Position numbers and translations under genes: made by a program. Positions 50,301 to 59,419 of a stretch of DNA of 64,000 nt are shown here, in pieces. This stretch comes from Riptortus pedestris (taxonomy: Eukaryota > Arthropoda > Insecta > Hemiptera > Alydidae): contig CM032233.1 in assembly GCA_019009955.1 (NCBI GenBank), forward strand, positions 118,494,501 through 118,558,500, given 5' to 3'. The notes beneath the pieces are model-generated. The model was not told where the DNA came from. It made no database searches and was given only the letters and a program-made list of their open reading frames with translations. How positions within the stretch are numbered: the first letter of the stretch is position 1; every line of letters starts with the position of its first letter.

Positions 50301-53300
50301 ATTATATTTGATAAAGGGATTGCTTTTTCAATGAAGTAATCCTTCAAAACATTAAATATTGATTCACCTTTAGTGTCGGTTGTCAAAGTTTTTGCGAAGA
50401 GCAGTTCCTTGTAGATTTCTTGGTTCATAATAAAACGAACATACGCCAATAGTAATGCTGCATTACCGGGTAAAGTTGACTCGTCCAGTTGTATAGAGAA
50501 ATGGGTCATTCGCAAATAATTACACAAAAAGCTTTCAATAACGGAACTCATTTCATCAATACGTCTTTCAACAGTATTGTTGCTTAAAGGAATTGTTTTA
50601 ATGATATTAGATGCAGGTTTGTGTAAAACAGGTTTTAAAACTTCTTCAATGGCTGACAAAATTAACTTCTCTCCGATAGTATGCGGTTTTCCGGATTTTG
50701 CTATAAGTAGCGAGATATTGTAAGACGCCCGCAAACCATCATCTTAACTTCTTTGTGACGTCAAAGCGAACATTCTGTCCAGCGTGGTGAAGTTTAATCC
50801 TTGAGTGTTTTGAAAGTATTTCAAATCTTTATCTGTTTTATCAGGGTGACATCTTCTCAGATGATCCTGCAGCTTAGATGGTTTAATAGCGTCATTGCCC
50901 AAAACTTTGTTACATAAAAGGCACATAGGCAATTGTTTGTCCGACAATGATGGAATGAAGCCAAACTTCAAATAGTCAAAACTGTACTGTCTACATTTCT
51001 TTTCAATAGATTCGGACATGGCATCAGTCATCTGTGGGCAAAATTAATCTATTAAAATAAGATATACAGTCCAGCAGCTGTATATTAAAAAATCAAAGGC
51101 AAATTTAAAACGTATGGTCTTAGATTTTATGGCAGGCATAGGTGTACAGCCATTATAAATGAATGTGAGAAGGGGAATGTTACTTACGTTTTGAAATGAT
51201 GGAACTTCAAGGAAATTTGAAAGTAACATGACAAAAAATGTTAAAATAAAATATTACACAACGAATAGTAATAACAAATTGTATGAATGTGCAATATGTT
51301 GATTGTACATAATTATAATACTGATTCCTAAAACTTTGAAAAAGAAACTATTGAGGAGTACTCGTGTAATTTTGCATATGATTTGAATATTAAACTACTA
51401 ATAACTGAAGTCATGATTGGCGTAATTTATCTATCTTTGCTAACTACGAGTATAAAACTAAAATTTAACAAAAAATAATGTACTTACTTTTCTCCGGCAC
51501 ACTCAAATAAAATAACACTGATTCACTATAATTTGTGTGATAAACTACCAGTTTATGTTTTTTTTTTTAAAATATTTTCTTAGCACTTTCCTTTTCAAGA
51601 TTCAGGAAACGAATAAACGTATTTGTCTCACATTCGTATTTATAGAGTGACGAATTGAACAAGTCGGTGCAAGTTCACGAAGCTCTGAGAATGCACGTAT
51701 GCTTGTAACAAGATGATACTGGTATATCATTATGTACAGGTTTTTACAAGTTCAAAATGTATTGCGACCACAAAGCGAATGCCTACATACTACAACTTAC
51801 ACAATTTTATAAACATATATAATACATTTTTTACTTCATAGGTACTTTTATAAATAATGTATATGTCTTTATATTATAAGATAGTATAATGTAAGTAAAT
51901 AGGTACTATCAGTGTATGTTGAGATCCACTATCGTAGACCCCTATTTTCATTTCATGGACCCCCAAAATTTTTTTTCGCTGGTGTAGACCCCTCGCAGAT
52001 TGTCATAGACCCCTGGGGGTCGATACAGACCACTTTGGGAATCATAGTTCTAGAGGTACCATTACTTGATAATATTTGTTACAAATGTTGGTATTAATGA
52101 TAATTGTTATATTTGTTGTTAGTTGCTCATACTACTTGTTTTCCTTTTTGGAACAAGGATACTTTTTGATATTATTCATAGTCAAATTGAAAGTGTCAAT
52201 TGATTCCTTGGCTTCAGCTTAAAAGGAAATGGCTTATGTTGGCAAACCCTATTTGTGTTTTTCTTGTTGAAACCTATTATAATATAATCCTATATAATAA
52301 ATATTTATACTTCATTGGGTCTCTTTTTTGTTTTTGTTTTTACCAAAAAAATATTATGTCTTTGGTACCATACCTCCTTACCTCATTCTTGAAGTACATA
52401 AAGATTGGGAGGCATTTTCTATTCTATAAAATAGAGGGGCATTTTCTATTGAAGTATATTCAAGGTGGAAAGCTGTTAAGTGTTTCATTTGGTTTTGCCC
52501 CTCATATTTTATTTTATGCTGCCTTTATCTGATTTTAACATTTTGATTATTTTGTAAATTTTTAAATTAATTTTAAGTATATCCCTTCTTATAATATGAC
52601 CCAGACTATTTTAAATTTAATTCCCTTTGTTTTCAATTATTTTATGTGCAATATTGATTTTTGTTAATATTTTCTTTTGCAGACTGAAACCTTTGGATAT
52701 TGAATTCATGAAACAACTTCACAATAAAGTAAATATAGTTCCTGTTATTGCCAAAGCTGACTGTTTAACAAAGAAAGAAATATTGAGGTTGAAGAAAAGA
52801 GTGAGTTCTGTTATAATTGAGTTAGCAATTTGTTTATGTTTCCTGATTGAATGAAGTAAACGTGTTTGAATCAATTAAATAACTATATACTAGGCACTAT
52901 AGTCTTAGCAGTACCTTGGCCTCTGTCACCATGTTACACCATTGTGTACAGTTTGCAGCTAATATCCTTGAATCATAGGCTCCCAGTCTCTATATGTAAT
53001 CCACCAGGTTATATAGAAGTCCCTTCCAGAGTCATGCTTGTCAGTATGATGTGTTTTCTAAGGTATTCCTAATACTTCCAATGATTTGAGCCTTCTTGGA
53101 AGACAATAAAGAGGTGATGCATGACTTCATGTTCATAAGAATTTTGAAACATTTATATTGTATATTCTATTAAAGAAGAGTAATCTGTCAAAAATTCAAA
53201 ACTTTGAAATAAGGTTTTAAGAAACATACAGCTTTAAATTAAATGACATTTTTTCTTATACCCCTCCCCCATCAGTTTGTCCACTGTCACTGCTTACTGC

Positions 53301-56300
53301 CTTTCACCTTCCTTTTTTTTACACTATCCAATATATTAATGGATTAATATCAGCTTAGTAATTAATTTTAGTAGCTAATATGTAAAACAACCACATTTTT
53401 GTTTAATAATAACAGGTTCCTCCAGAACTCCAATTTAATGGAGGACAATAGTCTTTATAACTGCTGTTTAACTGAATACTAGTTCAAAGAGAGTTAAGCT
53501 ATTGTAATAATTGCAATTCTTGGGAAATTTAGGTAGAAAGGGGCCCATGATAAATGCCTGTAGGGTTGGAAATAACAGTGACCCGATTTAAGGGTAAATG
53601 TTGAGAATACAGCATTCGCTCACTATCTGTTGGGATGAAAAAAGAAGTGACACAGGGCTAATCATGACTGAGACCTGTAAACAACTATATGAGTAGGCAC
53701 CCATAGCTTGCGGAACACTACCAAGCCCGCACATGTATGGAATGCCATGTTCATGACATACTAATACATTGGTTTCAGAAGAAGCTAAGCAAAATTTGGA
53801 AATTCATTTATTTTTTATTAATTTTAAAGCATTATTATTATTTTCATTTTCCTCATCCTTTGTAGATTATGGAAGAAATAGAAGTGAATGGAATAAAAAT
53901 CTATCCATTGCCTGATTGTGATAGCGATGAAGATGAAGAATACAAAGAACAGGTATTTTATCCAGTTGTTTTTGTTTCATTTCAAGCCACACATAGTTTT
54001 TCTAAGCACCTTGAACTAATGTTCACTCCCTTGTCTGATTGTTGAACCTGTACCTATTTTTATCTTCAGCTTACAGTGGTAGTCTTTAAGTTTCGTCTTG
54101 GGAATATCTGCTTTGCTGACATCACAAACATTAGCGTTTATTTCCTTTATAATCACTTCCTTTTTTCCTCTCCTTGTCATTTCCCCAGTAACTGTAGCCT
54201 GTTACTCTGCTCATTTTAAGTTTGTAATTGTTATTAACAATAAAAGTGCTTTTTAAAAAGGCTTTCACGCTTACTTTATACTTAACTGGCCTTTGAATAT
54301 AGGGACTTAACAGGAGTTTTCATTTTCAAGTGTGATCAATTTCCCACAATTTTGAAAACTTTGGATTTTAATCCTTAACTGCTTATTACCCAAAGTATAG
54401 TGAAAGCCTTTTTAAAAAGCAATTTTATTGATAATAACAATTACAAACTTAAAATGAGCAGAGTAACAGGCTACAGCTACTGGGGAAATGACAAGGAGAG
54501 GAAAAAAGGAAGGGATTATAAAGGAAATAAACGCTGATGCTTGTGATGTCTGCAGAGCGGATGTTCCCAAGGCGTAACCTTAGATAGAGCCCACATGGCT
54601 ACCTATACCATCTGATGTATGTAGATAGTCAGCCAAATAAATGAGAATTTTTATCATTTAAAAGGAAAAGTTAGTATTTTTTAATTATTTTAAGCCGGTA
54701 GTGTACCATATTTTACACACTTCATTACCAGAGCACACTTACTTTAAAGAATGTAGGTAATTGAATATTTTGTGGTCACCTACTTTGACTTTTATACTCA
54801 TCTACTGTATTGACTCATTACTAGACTTAAAATTTTATTCATTAATTACTTATATAATTGTATTATTATTTTTAGGTTAGGCAATTGAAGGAAGCTGTTC
54901 CATTTGCAGTATGTGGATCTAATACATTACTTGAAGCCAGAGGTAGAAAAGTCAGAGGAAGACTTTATCCTTGGGGTGTAGTTGAAGTAGAAAATCCTGA
55001 GCACTGTGATTTTATTAAGCTGCGTACTATGTTGATGTAAGATCTAATTTATTATACAAGGTGTCCAGAAAGGGTATCGGGTATTTGTAGGTTCAATGAA
55101 ACAAAAATTATTTGTATGTAATAAAAAAGTTTATTGTTTATTATTAGCATATGAATTGGAGAATTATTTGGAAAAGATGATGTTATCCAAATGATGACCG
55201 TTATGTTGCTGGCACTCTTCTAAACGGAAACGAAGATTGGCGATAACACGTTGACACATAGCTATCGATATTGCTGCCATTTCTGACCTGATGTTTTGCT
55301 TTAACTGGGTTAGATTCGTCGGATTGTTTTGATAAACCTTACTTTTAAGGTATCCCCATGCAAAATAGTCAATCGGGCTAAGGTCGGGGCTTCTGGGAGG
55401 CCAGTTGATGATACCCCTTCGCGAAATGACTTTATCAGGGAATAATTTGTTAACAACTTCCATTGAATCATTTGAGGTATGGCAAGTGGCCCCATCTTGC
55501 TGGAACCACGTTTTTGAGTTGAAACCTGCATACTCCTGCAACTCTGGGACCAAAACATTTCGCAATCAAGGTCACTCACTATTCACATTAATTGCTCGGC
55601 CTCGTTGATCTTCATGAAAATAAGGACCAATTATGCCTTTAGCAGACATAGCGGCCCAAACAACGACATTTGGGCTATGCAGGGGTCGTTCATGCTTTCG
55701 TCTCGGATTCTCCACTGCCCAGTACCGACAATTCTGTTTATTAACATGACCATTCAGGTAAAAATTTGCTTCGTCACTGAACAGTATGTTGTTAAAGTTG
55801 TTAAATCGCTGCAGCATTTCGTTCGCAAAATTCAGTCGATTAGCATAGACCGTATCCTTCAATTCTTGAACCAATTGAATTTTATAGGCTTTTAGATGTA
55901 AGTCTTTCTTTAAAATCGAATGTAAAGACGATTTTTTGATGTTCAACGCTTGGCTTCGCTTTCTGATGGATAAAGACGGATTTTGACGAACCGACGCCTC
56001 AACTTCTTCAATGGTTTCTTCATCGCGAACTGAACGAGGACGACCAGAGTTTTGAGTTTTAACTGTCGCACCTGTATTCTCGAACATCCTGATCCATTTC
56101 CTAATGCTATCGTCACTTGGCGCGTGGCGTGTACGATATTCCGCACGATAGAGACGTTGAGCAGTCACTATTGAATCACCATTACGATAATACGCTCGTA
56201 CGCAAAATGCGCAATGCGTCCCCGAGTACTGTTCCATCGTGACTAAAACTCCAAAAAATGGCGGACGCCACGAACCCCTCCCCGCACCCTTTAGACGCCC

Positions 56301-58391
56301 CGTTTCGAATATGGTGCAAAAACAAATACCCGATACCCTTTCTGGACACCCTGTATGTAGTTACTTAAAATTCTGACTTTAAATAGACAAAATAGCTTAA
56401 AAGGCATTTTAAAAGACACTTGTCTCGATCTTCGGGCTGAACAGAAAAAACTCATTCAGTAAGAAATAATAAATCACAAGATTTTTTACAAAAATCATAC
56501 AAATTATGCAAGCACTGATAGGAGTGTTTATATATCATAGAATATATATATATATATATCCATATCCATCCATCCATTCATCCATACTACAGATCCACTC
56601 CCCCCTCTGGGGGTAGCTGTACAGGAATAGGGTGAGAGTTTACAATATAAGGTCCACACCTATTTGGACAATACTATACAAGTTTTATTGTTGTTTTCTT
56701 TGTGTAGCACTAAAAATGGATAATTCTTAGTGCACTTCAACCAGGGGCTCAGCAACTAGGAGTCATCTGGAATGACCATGTCCATGGTATTTTCTACCAA
56801 TGCTTTGCTCCTTTTCTATATCCTGCTACTAGTTTCTTCAGTGTATCTCAACAGAGAAAGAGGGTCAGCTATTGTGACTAATCTTAGTCACATCCAATGT
56901 ATTAGTTTCCTCTTTCAGCTGTTTTTTAGGAAAGTATAGTACTGCAGTAATGGATTCATGTTAGAACAATGTACTGTTATACATTCTGCCGCTAATCTTT
57001 TATGTGTGAAAAATGGCTAAACAAGGATATGAACTTTATAGAATACCAACTTCAATGCTTGAACATTTTAGTAAAGTACATATTGAGGATAACGTCATTA
57101 AAAAGGAGTTTTTAATAGCTTAACAAGCTTGGCTGGATTTTCAGAATCCCCCTCTAAACTCCCTCCCCCCTATACACCTCTGATTTCAATCATTAACTAA
57201 TACGATCTTTAGTGTGTAATGAAACAGTTAAATGTCGAGTATGGTTATAGAAAAAATAAATATTTTTGATTCAACCTCAAAATCTTAATTGATGATGTCA
57301 TTGCATGATGTATTTGCATGCATTTCTCACAATAAACGTTTTAATGAAAACAATATTTGGTATTTAAGCTTGGAATAAAGTGGTTTATGATATAACAGCT
57401 TATTGCTAATATGACATTAGTTGGAGTGGGGGTTTACTGATGGCTGAAAACTAAAAAATGCAAATATATTCATTAATTCTTAAGAGAATAAATGCATATA
57501 ACAATATTTATAGTGAATTTTATTTGCAATGTGATTGGTATATGCAATGTTTCTATCCAACGTATAATAACAGAGATATTTCGAATTTTCAAAATTTCCT
57601 CTCCAAACCTTTCATCCCCCCTCCCACCGGTTTAAGTTTGGTTGCGATCAAATAAGAGTTGCAACCACTAGATCAGTAACAGATAAGTATATGTATATAA
57701 TTTTGAACGAACCTCATTTTCACCATCTCCTGGGTAGGATCAATGGACATTTGAGGAAATATTTCAAAAATCGCATCATTAGTACGATCTCAAGAGCTGA
57801 TTTCCCTTAAGGGAAATCTCCTTAAATGGAAAAGAATATATGAAAGAATTTTATAAGTAACTCTATATGAAAAAAATTAGTCCATATATAATTGAATAAT
57901 TTCAGTTTGGGGGAGAGTTTTTCCCTCCTGGATCACTGTGCTATTTGGCATAGTAATTATGAATGGTTTGTTGTGCTAGGAATGCACTTAACAGCTCTTA
58001 AACCAAAGTGGTCAGCAGCCAGTGGTGGGCTCTTCTGTTGTGGACCTTTAGTGATTCTTTAGAGCATTTTCTCTTCTGCCAAGGTATGTGTTTATGCATT
58101 TACCCTGGCAGAGGAGCATAAATATATGTATATAATACTCTATAAGTATAATAGAGAATTTATAAGGAAAGCGTTCTTGTAGAATGATATACAGGGAGGC
58201 ACAGACGCACATGCACACACAACGTATTAATGATATAAAAAAAAGAAATTTTAAAAATTGATATTTACTTTTTTTTTCTTTTCTAATTTCAGAACTCATA
58301 TGCAAGACCTGCAAGAAGTTACACAAGAGGTCCACTATGAAAACTATCGATCAGAGCGTCTGGCAAAAGGTGTTCCTCCACCCAAAAGAGC
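37041..58391 (+). CDS. Septin1: Septin1-like GTPase gene, eight exons, 3' end not recovered
   Basis: Septins are GTP-binding proteins that assemble into hetero-oligomeric filaments at the cortex and cleavage furrow. Joining 37041-37064, 40948-41140, 46067-46190, 46269-46403, 52683-52800, 53866-53952, 54876-55036 and 58293-58391 gives one open frame of 313 residues; every junction has GT/AG ends and matching phase. Visible motifs are a basic stretch [10 protein letters not shown] (29-38), the P-loop GESGLGKST (44-52), DTPGFGD (about 101-107), AKAD (182-185) and the septin-unique region [11 protein letters not shown] onward (about 231-290). The sequence follows fly Septin1 / vertebrate SEPT2-group proteins almost residue for residue from the P-loop to the end of exon 8. 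The usual C-terminal coiled coil (roughly 45-50 residues) is missing here; it may lie beyond 64000. Introns range from 78 bp to 6.3 kb and are loaded with antisense transposons. Confidence 0.93.
38191..38421 (+). mobile_element. tRNA-derived SINE
   Basis: The head GGGGCTCAAGTTGGCCGTAT, then GGGTTAAGGCG, resembles a Leu/Ser-type tRNA with an A-box region. The B box reads GGGTTTGATTCCC (38257-38269). A non-tRNA body and an (ATA)n tail follow. AATATGAATACA occurs at 38168-38179 and 38422-38433, a likely target duplication though offset 11 bp from the head. A second copy lies at 16955-17163. Confidence 0.8.
39300..39775 (-). repeat. DR-A dispersed repeat, diverged
   Basis: CTGCATAAAGTAAGCAGATT, a shortened interior and the terminus TTTCTCCTGAGGGAAATCTG. 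Confidence 0.75.
39825..40562 (-). mobile_element. Merlin (IS1595/ISXO2-like) element, truncated
   Basis: 738 bp bounded by an 8-bp duplication TATATTTT (39817-39824, 40563-40570). Inverted ends of about 38 bp with one mismatch begin GGTAC[A/T]TGTGTATTATAT. The right end contains an extra nine-base duplication. Antisense in septin intron 1. Confidence 0.88.
40030..40433 (-). pseudogene. Merlin/ISXO2-like transposase N-terminus
   Basis: Reads [20 protein letters not shown], a Cys-containing N-terminal region, then [13 protein letters not shown] [20 protein letters not shown] and [12 protein letters not shown], the standard N-terminal pattern of ISXO2-like (IS1595 family) transposases. A one-base shift near 40100 is needed to continue into [15 protein letters not shown], after which the element ends. 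The catalytic domain is missing, so this copy could not move itself. Confidence 0.85.
40948..41140 (+). CDS. Septin1: Septin1 exon 2 (P-loop)
   Basis: Acceptor TTTGTTTCAG and donor TTG|GTAATA. Encodes [18 protein letters not shown] onward, the basic region and the G1 P-loop GESGLGKST, ending in IPDVV with one base carried over. Reading through the donor gives a short unrelated tail and a stop, so splicing is required. Confidence 0.95.
41300..41360. repeat. (TA)n microsatellite
   Basis: About 60 bp of uninterrupted TA in septin intron 2. Confidence 0.95.
41361..43790. other. Septin intron 2, central part
   Basis: No confident element. It may include decayed BEL/Pao sequence next to 43791, but no integrase motif could be read. 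Confidence 0.35.
43791..44110 (-). pseudogene. BEL/Pao retrotransposon RNase H fragment
   Basis: Minus-strand frame reads [20 protein letters not shown], then [16 protein letters not shown] and [20 protein letters not shown]. This is the order of the BEL/Pao RNase H region (IPRLEL..A.L..KL, the WTDS..VL.WI motif, and QW.HV.G..NPAD). The frame ends in a G/C homopolymer. No LTRs or integrase could be read around it. Confidence 0.75.
44702..44752 (+). ncRNA. Degenerate hammerhead-like motif
   Basis: CCCC...GGGG stem I with GAAACATGTT between, but the core reads TTGAAAAG. In septin intron 2. Confidence 0.25.
45361..45569. mobile_element. piggyBac-type MITE
   Basis: 209 bp between TTAA sites (45357-45360, 45570-45573). 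Inverted ends CCCTTTATAGGGCAA and ACCTTCATAGGGTTG match at most positions. No coding capacity. Located in septin intron 2. Confidence 0.55.
46067..46190 (+). CDS. Septin1: Septin1 exon 3 (switch region, DTPG)
   Basis: Acceptor GTTTACAG, donor GATAG|GTATTT. Encodes the highly conserved [17 protein letters not shown] block and the G3 motif [13 protein letters not shown]. Confidence 0.95.
46269..46403 (+). CDS. Septin1: Septin1 exon 4
   Basis: Follows a 78-bp intron. The split AG|T codon gives Ser, then [20 protein letters not shown] and the [13 protein letters not shown] block typical of septins. Donor CATGG|GTGAGT. Confidence 0.95.
46446..46599 (-). pseudogene. mariner transposase relic, catalytic C-terminal part
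   Basis: Minus-strand reading gives [20 protein letters not shown] then [19 protein letters not shown], which corresponds to the HQDNARPH...RQKL..L.W.VL.HPPYSPDLAP region. The catalytic Asp of the DNA motif is replaced (HLNA) and the PDLAP Asp reads Asn. It continues the fragment at 48067 once the piggyBac element is removed. Confidence 0.75.
46604..48062 (-). mobile_element. piggyBac element at TTAA
   Basis: Both ends read CCCGGGAGAACTCGCT inward and are flanked by TTAA (46600-46603, 48063-48066). Both ends also carry the subterminal block GTGAGATTTTCTCTCAC, and CGGGAGAACTCGC recurs inside near 47826. Length 1,459 bp, internally deleted relative to autonomous piggyBac. Inserted inside an older mariner relic. 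Confidence 0.93.
46995..47765 (-). pseudogene. piggyBac transposase, C-terminal half only
   Basis: On the minus strand the reading starts near 47760 with [20 protein letters not shown], which contains the catalytic-core MDNYFTS motif. A poly-A/T run near 47680 shifts the frame into [15 protein letters not shown] and the conserved [18 protein letters not shown] block (47658-47173). Further down, a Cys-rich remnant (KKECNICKK, near 47070) corresponds to the C-terminal finger. The N-terminal half, including the first catalytic Asp, is absent. Confidence 0.85.
48067..48700 (-). pseudogene. mariner transposase relic, N-terminal and central part
   Basis: Minus-strand fragments align in order with mariner transposase: [16 protein letters not shown] (near 48550-48600), then EVIAGDEK (the TGDEKW block, near 48320), then [18 protein letters not shown] after a frameshift, then a KLMLSVW block near 48220. 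Many stops and shifts. The rest of the same gene lies beyond the piggyBac insertion at 46446-46599. Confidence 0.75.
49030..52047 (-). mobile_element. hAT element with 8-bp target duplication
   Basis: 3,018 bp bounded by an 8-bp duplication TTCTAGAG (49022-49029 and 52048-52055). Imperfect inverted ends: CAGAGGTTCCCAAACT left and CTATGATTCCCAAAGT from the right. Subterminal copies of TAGACCCC occur near both ends (one left, at least three right), a usual layout for hAT transposase-binding sites. It lies in septin intron 4. Confidence 0.92.
49291..51031 (-). pseudogene. hAT transposase (BED-finger, ZBED/SCAND3-like), nearly complete
   Basis: The N-terminal part (51031 down) carries a BED-type zinc finger with CLLC and HLRRCH as the metal ligands. 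The middle part includes [42 protein letters not shown] and [14 protein letters not shown], typical of this hAT branch. The C-terminus (49620-49291) is the hAT dimerisation region with [11 protein letters not shown] and KKRNRLD. Only three breaks are seen: an in-frame TAA near 50741, a one-base frameshift near 49725 and an in-frame TAA (from CAA) near 49700. About 600 residues in total; likely inactive only recently. Confidence 0.9.
52683..52800 (+). CDS. Septin1: Septin1 exon 5 (AKAD motif)
   Basis: After a 6.3-kb intron filled with transposons, acceptor TTTTGCAG restores the frame: [20 protein letters not shown], then [19 protein letters not shown], containing the G4 guanine-specificity motif AKAD. 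Donor AGA|GTGAGT, phase 0. Confidence 0.95.
52801..53865 (+). other. Septin intron 5
   Basis: About 1.1 kb of AT-rich sequence with no repeat or transposon I recognise. Confidence 0.6.
53866..53952 (+). CDS. Septin1: Septin1 exon 6
   Basis: 29 codons, [20 protein letters not shown] followed by the acidic run DEDEEYKEQ. Acceptor CCTTTGTAG, donor CAG|GTATTT, phase 0 at both ends. Confidence 0.93.
54083..54585. repeat. Foldback element in septin intron 6
   Basis: Two arms of about 185 bp (54083-54268 and 54400-54585) are inverted copies differing at scattered positions, separated by about 130 bp. Shared blocks include CTGTTACTCTGCTCATTTTA and TTTTTAAAAAGGCTTTCAC. Transcribed in septin pre-mRNA it would form a long hairpin. 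No terminal duplication was identified. Confidence 0.8.
54876..55036 (+). CDS. Septin1: Septin1 exon 7 (septin-unique element)
   Basis: Encodes [20 protein letters not shown], then [20 protein letters not shown] and IKLRTMLM, the core of the septin-unique element. Acceptor TTATTTTTAG, donor TTGAT|GTAAGA. A mariner-type element begins only 20 bp into the following intron. Confidence 0.95.
55057..56353 (-). mobile_element. DD41D Tc1/mariner element with perfect TA duplication
   Basis: Terminal inverted repeats of 32 bp with one mismatch (outer bases CA[A/G]GGTGTCCAGAAAGG; 55057-55088 and 56322-56353) flanked by TA on both sides (55055-55056, 56354-56355). Length 1,297 bp. It sits in septin intron 7, antisense to the gene. 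Confidence 0.93.
55164..56237 (-). pseudogene. Tc1/mariner (DD41D) transposase, two in-frame stops
   Basis: Starts at 56237 with [20 protein letters not shown] and a helix-turn-helix N-terminus including [17 protein letters not shown]. The catalytic domain shows the first Asp in [11 protein letters not shown], the second in [12 protein letters not shown] and the third in [17 protein letters not shown]. Forty-one residues separate the second and third Asp, hence DD41D. Two TGA codons close together near 55566-55574 interrupt an otherwise continuous frame where the family normally has a few residues before RNVLVPEL. All three catalytic residues remain. It ends at 55164 within the left inverted repeat region. 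Confidence 0.9.
57090..57830 (-). repeat. DR-A dispersed repeat
   Basis: TTTGGTATTTAAGCTTGGAA, GTGGGGGTTTACTGATGGCT, CACCATCTCCTGGGTAGGAT and the terminal palindrome TTTCCCTTAAGGGAAA. In septin intron 7. Confidence 0.85.
58293..58391 (+). CDS. Septin1: Septin1 exon 8
   Basis: Acceptor TAATTTCAG; AT|A gives Ile, then [20 protein letters not shown] and [13 protein letters not shown]. Donor GC|GTAAGT. Without splicing the frame would stop at once (GCG TAA), so the donor, or retention of the stop, decides whether the protein carries a coiled-coil tail. Confidence 0.92.
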
Positions 58392-58609
58392 GTAAGTCCA
58401 ATATTATGTATGCTTTCCAAAGAAAATTATATTTCCACATCAAACAGATATTAATGAACTACTACCTTTCAAACTTTTTCTCATTTAAGACCTATTTTTT
58501 TTGCATTTTTTTTCTGGCAAAAATAAGGTTCTGGCATATAGGTGCAGTTTTATGTCATCAAAAAAATTAATGTCTGTCTTTCTAATGCTCTTCCCACTCC
58601 CCTGAATAG

Positions 58610-58682
58610 AATCCAGGCAGTTTTTGAACAATCACTCTGCTCCAAACCACCAAGACTTTCTGTGCCTCTGTTCGTTGTCTGA
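58610..58682 (+). other. Possible alternative terminal septin exon with polyA signal
   Basis: A weak acceptor (CCTGAATAG) is followed by a stretch that joins in phase to exon 8, stays open for about two dozen codons (AIQAVFEQSLCSKPPRLSVP and a few more) and ends at TGA 58680-58682. An AATAAA lies five bases further on (58687-58692). The encoded tail is not a coiled coil and resembles nothing I know in septins. It could be a chance open stretch. Confidence 0.25.
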
Positions 58683-58692
58683 AGAGAATAAA

Positions 58693-59419
58693 ATTTCAAG
58701 GTCCAAAATTCTGTAAACATTTTTGTAAATTGAGATGTCAGTGCCCCCAGTATTAAGGTACGAGGTCGTTTGACCCATCATAATATACAGGCTGAAGAGT
58801 TGCATGTGTGTGCAATGATGAAAATTTTTTAAATCGCAAGTTTCTATGAAAAATCATCAAAATCACCAATTTGGAAAGTTTGTGTTTTGACCATGAATTA
58901 AACTGATGGGAAAACCGTTGTGCAAACATTGTTCTGACTGTACATGGTTTTTCTTTGAAAGATTGTCAAATTTCCTATATCTCTACTTTGGAGGGAGGTA
59001 TGTACGCTTCTCTTCTGCCCTTTTGGATTAAAAAAACACTCTTTCGCACATAACTCACCTCATTTTTGAGTCTCAGGAATATAATGTTGCAGGGGATAGG
59101 CAAATAAATTCTTGAGAGACCGGTCTATTGCACTAGTTTACTGGATCATATTTTGTTTGAACCACTGGCCAATTTTGATTTGCCATCACTCTTGGAACAA
59201 TATTCTATCACATTCTATTTAAATCACTATTAATAATGTGAGAAAAATCTAAATAAACAGAAAAAAATGAGCCTCTAAATTGAAATAAATATACAATTGA
59301 GGATAAGAAAAAGAAAACTATTACTTGTAATAAATTGATGATTTTGTTTCACTGGTTTCATCTAAAGTTCCAGAGATTCAAGAAAAAGTATCTCTAATCT
59401 TAAAAAAAAAATAATAATA
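58693..59419. other. No gene recognised
   Basis: AT-rich sequence between septin exon 8 and the mariner remnant; no coiled-coil exon was found. Confidence 0.5.
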
